Part shown: positions 34,079 to 37,787 of the stretch, piece by piece
Layout: each line of letters begins with the position of its first letter
How positions within the stretch are numbered: the first letter of the stretch is position 1
Assembly (NCBI GenBank): GCA_039024635.1
Contig: JBCCQA010000041.1
Coordinates: 1 to 37,787 of the forward strand
From: Kuafuiihalomonas sp039024635
GTDB taxonomy: Bacteria; Myxococcota; Kuafuiibacteriia; Kuafuiibacteriales; Kuafuiibacteriaceae
DNA: 37,787 bases
Direction: 5' to 3'
Notes under the pieces: generated by a model
Seen by the model: only the letters and a program-made list of their open reading frames with translations
Told to the model about the DNA's origin: nothing
The model's database searches: none
Translations under genes and position numbers: made by a program

Positions 34079-35541
34079 CAACCGAAGTCTCCGATCGTCA
34101 GCCCGGCCAATAGAACGAAGACCAGGGTGACGACGCCACATCCCAAGCTGATCTTGTCCTTCAGGGCGAAGACCACAGGATCGTCGTCGATATGGCCTCT
34201 CGCCGACAGAATCCAGCAACGTGACAACCAGTAGAGAAGGGTCATGCAAACGACCCACAAGAACTGAGGTCGTGGGTAGAGCTCGACCACGTTGGGATCG
34301 CGGATGTACAGCGCCAGGATGATGATTGAGCAATAGCCGGCCGCAATGCCCAGAGTCACCACCACAGGCCGGTCGAGCGCACCGTAGCCCCGCCCTGGAA
34401 CCCGGTCGAAGGTGGTCGTGCTAGACATGGGTAGGTCAGCCAGTCGTTTCATGAAGCCCAGGCTCAGGAAGAAGAAGATCGAGAAGACCATCAACCAGTC
34501 CGTCAAGACGACGGACATCGCCACTCCGCCGGCAAGTATCCGCAACCCATACAAACACGCGAGAGTAACGACGTCGGCGATCGGCTTGCGCTTGAGGATC
34601 ACCGAATAGCTTACGGTGGTCACGACGTACAGAAGGAGCAATCCGGCGAAAGCAGGCCCGACTGGGAAGACAGCAATGGCGAAACTGCCGAGGATGAGAA
34701 CGAGTGAGAGGAACAGACCTTGGCCAATGCTAAGGGCGCCGCTCGCCAAGGGCCGAAAGCGCTTGCTACGATGAAGCCGGTCGGCTGGTAGGTCTAGAAG
34801 GTCGTTCCAAAGGTAAGTCGCCGACGCGCACATCCCGAAGCTTACGAAGGCCAACGTACCCAAGAGCCAAAGCCTGGGTTCGCTCCATTTCTGGGCAAGA
34901 AACAGCGGGGCGAAGATCAGCATGTTCTTGGCCCACTGATGGATTCGCATCGCCCGCAGGACGGTCTTCAGACCTGGACGAGGCGCGGAGAACCTGCGCT
35001 CGACCGGCACCCCGGCGAGTTGCCGAGCTCCCGCATCCGAGGAAGCGACGACGTACGCTCGACCGGCGGCGGCCCACATCGGCCGGTCGACCAAGGCATT
35101 GCCGATGTAGTCGAAGGAAGCTCCGTTGATGAGCTTCTCTATGGCGGTCAGCTTCTGCTTGCCACGAAGGTTGTGTTCGCGAGTGCTCGCGATCACGGCA
35201 TCGAACAGGCCGAGGTGCTCGGATATCTCACGGGCAACGGACTCGTGAGACGCCGTGGCTAGAACGAGGCGCCGACCCTTCGCCTTTTCGGCCCGAAGAA
35301 ACTCGAGCACGTCGTCGTTGTACGGAAGCGCCTCGGGAGAGAGTGAAGCCATGGCCGCGACGCGATCCTTGAACACGGCCTTCCCACCACCCAGTGCCAC
35401 CATGGCCGCCAACAAGCGAGGGGGACCCGATACGTAAACTCGAAGCAGGAGCTCGTGGAGGGAGTCCGTGCGAATCAGAGTTCCGTCCAGGTCGACCACC
35501 ATGGGTCGATCTTCGTCCCTTGCCTCCACGTCCAACCCCAC
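34078..35541 (-). CDS. HAD phosphatase-UbiA prenyltransferase fusion (DPPR synthase-like)
   Basis: 487 residues from GTG 35541. ATG at codon 14 (MVVDLDGTLIRTD) is an alternative start that fits the domain edge better. The N-terminal 190 residues form an HAD domain: nucleophile D17 and D19 (VDLDGTL), motif II ATASHESV and YIGNALVDRPMW. The C-terminal 290 residues form a UbiA prenyltransferase with about eight helices. Its first Asp-rich motif is YLWNDLLDLPADRLH followed by KRFRPLASG, and a second conserved segment is SYSVILKRKPIADV. The combination is known in synthases that attach phosphoribose to decaprenyl phosphate (the DPPR pathway of arabinan-like glycans). The HAD domain could dephosphorylate the product. 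It is coupled to the transporter gene (1-nt overlap) and divergent from a GT-C glycosyltransferase, 44 bp away, so all three probably act on polyprenyl-linked sugars. Confidence 0.9.
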   Translation of the reverse strand: MGLDVEARDEDRPMVVDLDGTLIRTDSLHELLLRVYVSGPPRLLAAMVALGGGKAVFKDRVAAMASLSPEALPYNDDVLEFLRAEKAKGRRLVLATASHESVAREISEHLGLFDAVIASTREHNLRGKQKLTAIEKLINGASFDYIGNALVDRPMWAAAGRAYVVASSDAGARQLAGVPVERRFSAPRPGLKTVLRAMRIHQWAKNMLIFAPLFLAQKWSEPRLWLLGTLAFVSFGMCASATYLWNDLLDLPADRLHRSKRFRPLASGALSIGQGLFLSLVLILGSFAIAVFPVGPAFAGLLLLYVVTTVSYSVILKRKPIADVVTLACLYGLRILAGGVAMSVVLTDWLMVFSIFFFLSLGFMKRLADLPMSSTTTFDRVPGRGYGALDRPVVVTLGIAAGYCSIIILALYIRDPNVVELYPRPQFLWVVCMTLLYWLSRCWILSARGHIDDDPVVFALKDKISLGCGVVTLVFVLLAGLTIGDFG

Positions 35542-35585
35542 TGTTGCCCCGGCCTGAAGTAGGTATCAAGGGGCGCCCTTGCAGA

Positions 35586-36836
35586 ATGGGACGCCTTGAC
35601 GACAGGAACGCCGTAGTCCAAGGCATCTTGGTGCATCTGCTCCGGTCCGGAAGCGTGGTCCGCATCCTTTCGGTGGCGGCTGCTTTGCGTCTGTTGTGGG
35701 CCCTACTAGTTCCGGTCGAGTTGATATCCGACCCTTCGGCCTATCACGCGCTGACCAGTAACCTTGCACGAGGTCTCGGCTACGCCTTTGAGGAGGGAAA
35801 CCCGAGCGCGTTCTGGCCGCCAGGAACGGCCTTCTTCTACACGCCCTTCTACGCAGTGCTGGGCATCGACCCCCGCTGGACTTTGATTCCCAACGTCTTG
35901 CTGGGGCTCTACATCGTCTACCTCGGTATCGAGATCGCACGCAGAGTCTTCGACGAGCGCATCGCCGAAGTGACCGGCTGGCTGTTGGCTGTGTGGCCCC
36001 TCTTCATTCAGTTCACGACCGTCATGGCTAGCGAGCTCCTATTCACCGTCTTGCTCCTCGGGAGCCTCTTGGCATGGGCAAGGGTACAGAACCCTTGGGG
36101 CCGGGGCGTGGCGGTTGGCCTTCTAACTGGGTGCGCCGCCTACGTGCGCCCTCAGGCCCTGCCACTGCCGATAATCTTCGGCGTGTGCGAGGTCTCGAGA
36201 GGGCTGCCGATTGGGAGAGCCATCTGGTCCACCGGCACGTCGGTCGTGCTGTCCCTGGCCCTCATCGCCCCTTGGTCGATTCGGAACCACCAGGCTTTCG
36301 GCCACTTCGTCCTGATCTCTGCCAACGGAGGCGCCGTCCTGTGGATGGGCAACAATCCGGAGTCGCAGGGAAACTACATGCCACTTCCCGAACGCGTCTC
36401 ACACCTCAACGACGCGGAGAGAGATTCCTTCCTCCGCGAGGAGGCCATGGCTCACATCAAGGAAAGGCCTGGGCTCTTCATTCGCCGGTGCTTAAATCGG
36501 CTGCGCGCCACTTGGGATCGAGAAACCATCGGCGTCGCTTGGAACCCGGGGCTACCAACCGCCTCTCTGATGCCCATCAGGATCATCTCCTCCCTATATT
36601 GGTGGATCGTCGGCGCGCTGGGCTTGGTTGGCTTTGTGCTGTGGATCCGACGTGATGGGTGGCGGCACGTGTTCACGGAACCCTACGTCCTGAGTAGCCT
36701 GGCATTCGGGGCGCTGTATGCCGTCTCCAACGGAAACGACCGATACCACATGCCCACCGGGCCGCTCATAGCCATGCTCGCCGCTTGCACGCTGGTCGAG
36801 CTAAAGGGGCGAGGCTGGCTGGCAAGTCACAGATAG
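35586..36836 (+). CDS. GT-C family integral membrane glycosyltransferase
   Basis: 416 residues from ATG 35586. Many membrane helices are present, and the first extracellular loop has acidic residues just after helix 1 (VELISDPSAYHALTSNLARG), the usual catalytic position in ArnT/PMT-type (GT39/GT83) transferases that use polyprenyl-phosphate sugars. Further features are FWPPGTAFFYTPFYAVLG, a loop with GGAVLWMGNNPESQGNYMPL, and a final NGNDRYHMPTGPLI segment; an N-x-R-Y motif near the C-terminus is common in this class. The start lies 44 bp from that of the divergent HAD-UbiA gene, so one promoter region serves both. The acceptor (lipid A, glycan or protein) cannot be predicted. Confidence 0.85.
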   Translation: MGRLDDRNAVVQGILVHLLRSGSVVRILSVAAALRLLWALLVPVELISDPSAYHALTSNLARGLGYAFEEGNPSAFWPPGTAFFYTPFYAVLGIDPRWTLIPNVLLGLYIVYLGIEIARRVFDERIAEVTGWLLAVWPLFIQFTTVMASELLFTVLLLGSLLAWARVQNPWGRGVAVGLLTGCAAYVRPQALPLPIIFGVCEVSRGLPIGRAIWSTGTSVVLSLALIAPWSIRNHQAFGHFVLISANGGAVLWMGNNPESQGNYMPLPERVSHLNDAERDSFLREEAMAHIKERPGLFIRRCLNRLRATWDRETIGVAWNPGLPTASLMPIRIISSLYWWIVGALGLVGFVLWIRRDGWRHVFTEPYVLSSLAFGALYAVSNGNDRYHMPTGPLIAMLAACTLVELKGRGWLASHR

Positions 36837-37107
36837 GGGCCAGAGCCCACCCAACCAGTGCTGCAGGAACAGACCGGCTCGGGCAGCGAGGCGTTGCCCA
36901 AGGACAAACGCGACGACCGATGCTTCGGGAGGGACGACATGCATTGGGCCGCCTACCGGATGCTGCCGACCCGGTGCCACCCATCTATGGCAATCTGACC
37001 TGCACCACCCATGACGGATTCCGTCACCCTCGTGCGAGTATCGTTGCCTCGCTTCTCTCGAACCTTGAAGCCACGACCGGGCACGGTCTTTGCGGAAGCG
37101 ACGCGAA
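36837..37107. other. Intergenic region before the transposase gene
   Basis: 271 bp with no gene supported. It contains a 15-bp perfect palindrome, TGACGGA-T-TCCGTCA, at 37012-37026, about 80 bp before the transposase start. It might be part of an element end, but no other copy is in the window. Confidence 0.4.
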
Positions 37108-37787
37108 ATGCGAAGGCTACGACAACTGAAGCCGGGCGCCTGGTGGTCCGTGACCGTCCGCTGTGCCCGCGCGGAGTTCCGACTGAGGCCCGACGAGGAG
37201 CGCACGAATGCCGTAGGCTTCTTCCTCGCAAAGGCCCTGACAGCCTGTCCGGGCGTGAAGCTCGCCGCAGTAACCCAGATGTCCAATCACATTCACCTCG
37301 TCCTCCGAGACGATGCCTCTGAGCTCAGCAACTTCATGTGCCGATTCGAGGGGCCTCTGGCCAAGTCACTGAACAAGCTGGACACAACACGAGGCCAGGT
37401 CTTCGAGCGTCGCTTCTCGGCTATCGAAGCCATCGATGAAGACGCGGTCCTGGACCGTATCGCCTACGCCGCCATGAACCCGGTCCAGGCAGGTCTCGTC
37501 CGCAAGATGCAAGACTGGCCGGGGCTCCTCGTTTGGCCAGGCGAACGAAAAGACCTGGCCTTCGGGCGGGAGCCGCCCCGTGGAAAACCAGAATCCTATG
37601 CGCTGACCCTGGCCCATGACCTCTTCACACCGGAAGAGGTCACGTGGCTCAAAGAGGAGATTGAGCAGAGGACGGCCGAGGTCCATCGCGAGCGCGGTGA
37701 CGTCCCATTCCTGGGCCCAAGGCGCGTCCTGGCCCAGAACGTCTTCGACGCACCCGCGCATCCCAAGCGCTCTAGAATGCCCCTCTG
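37108..37787 (+). mobile_element. REP-associated / IS200-like tyrosine transposase (Y1 family), cut at the right edge
   Basis: 226 complete codons from ATG 37108 without a stop before the window ends. It is a Y1/HUH transposase: AWWSVTVRC near the N-terminus, the metal-binding NHIHLVL (H61, H63), a GQVFERRFSA segment, and the nucleophile Tyr Y120 in AYAAMNPVQAGLV. These features fit the RAYT (TnpA-REP) subgroup found as single-copy, often domesticated, transposases, more than mobile IS200/IS605 elements. No tnpB is seen. It lies beside a 15-bp palindrome at 37012-37026. The C-terminal extension is longer than the minimal Y1 domain and continues past the edge, so intactness cannot be judged. 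Confidence 0.88.

Noticed and set aside
34079..34333. N-terminal extension of the SMR-like transporter
   Set aside because: It overlaps the conserved end of the HAD-UbiA gene, has no membrane helix at its beginning and the real start is coupled through TGATG at 34078.

Overview
The window (about 62-65% G+C by eye) looks like chromosomal DNA of a Myxococcota-type (delta-proteobacterial) bacterium. The evidence is the style of the genes: Ser/Thr protein kinases fused to TPR repeats, ECF sigma factors, very large cysteine-rich lipoproteins with eukaryote-like calcium-binding motifs, a CHAT-TPR protein and a beta-helix 'choice-of-anchor' protein. This assignment is inferred from gene content, not from a marker gene. 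No tRNA, rRNA or CRISPR array was seen.

Layout. (1) 1-6589, minus strand: an ECF sigma factor, a small lipoprotein and a giant cysteine-rich predicted lipoprotein that runs off the left edge. The giant gene is a single uninterrupted frame of 1783 codons. (2) 6690-11888, plus strand: two tandem paralogous transmembrane Ser/Thr kinases with TPR C-termini, divergent from the ECF gene. The sigma factor lacks the acidic DAED-type motif of region 2.2 and carries a threonine there, which suits kinase-controlled (ECF43-like) sigma factors. (3) 11943-13373: a frameshifted trypsin-like (S1) serine protease relic, then a DUF3817-type membrane protein. (4) 13498-15544: an exported DJ-1/PfpI protein divergent from a GlxA-type regulator (DJ-1 fold plus AraC HTH). 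(5) 15576-17837: a type I methionine aminopeptidase divergent from an HTH-only LysR protein, with a perfect T-N11-A dyad between them, then a ModA-like solute-binding lipoprotein. (6) 18206-20160: the glutathione-dependent formaldehyde detoxification pair (frmA-like dehydrogenase and S-formylglutathione hydrolase). (7) 20501-28399: the most interesting block. A secreted beta-helix protein, an ECF-like sigma factor, a membrane-anchored probable anti-sigma factor and a predicted exported CHAT protease are co-directional. The last three overlap or are tightly packed. The CHAT gene runs tail to tail, 4 bp apart, into a gene for a secreted subtilase. (8) 28584-31261: small membrane protein, transglutaminase-like Tat protein, a multiply frameshifted TetR relic and a GNAT acetyltransferase. 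(9) 31841-33697: a GMC-type oxidoreductase and a short Tat-signal partner, preceded by a perfect 8-7-8 inverted repeat. (10) 33725-36836: an SMR/EamA-like transporter, an HAD-UbiA prenyltransferase fusion and a GT-C glycosyltransferase, probably for polyprenyl-linked sugar metabolism. (11) 37108 to the right edge: a REP-associated/IS200-like tyrosine transposase, cut by the window end.

Common theme: the window holds two separate alternative-sigma signalling modules. One is wired to Ser/Thr kinases and surface lipoproteins, the other to an anti-sigma factor and two proteases (CHAT and subtilase). The second is the best candidate for an undescribed regulated-proteolysis system. Several small regulators are degraded or reduced (TetR relic, HTH-only LysR, S1 protease relic), so the region has been undergoing gene loss.
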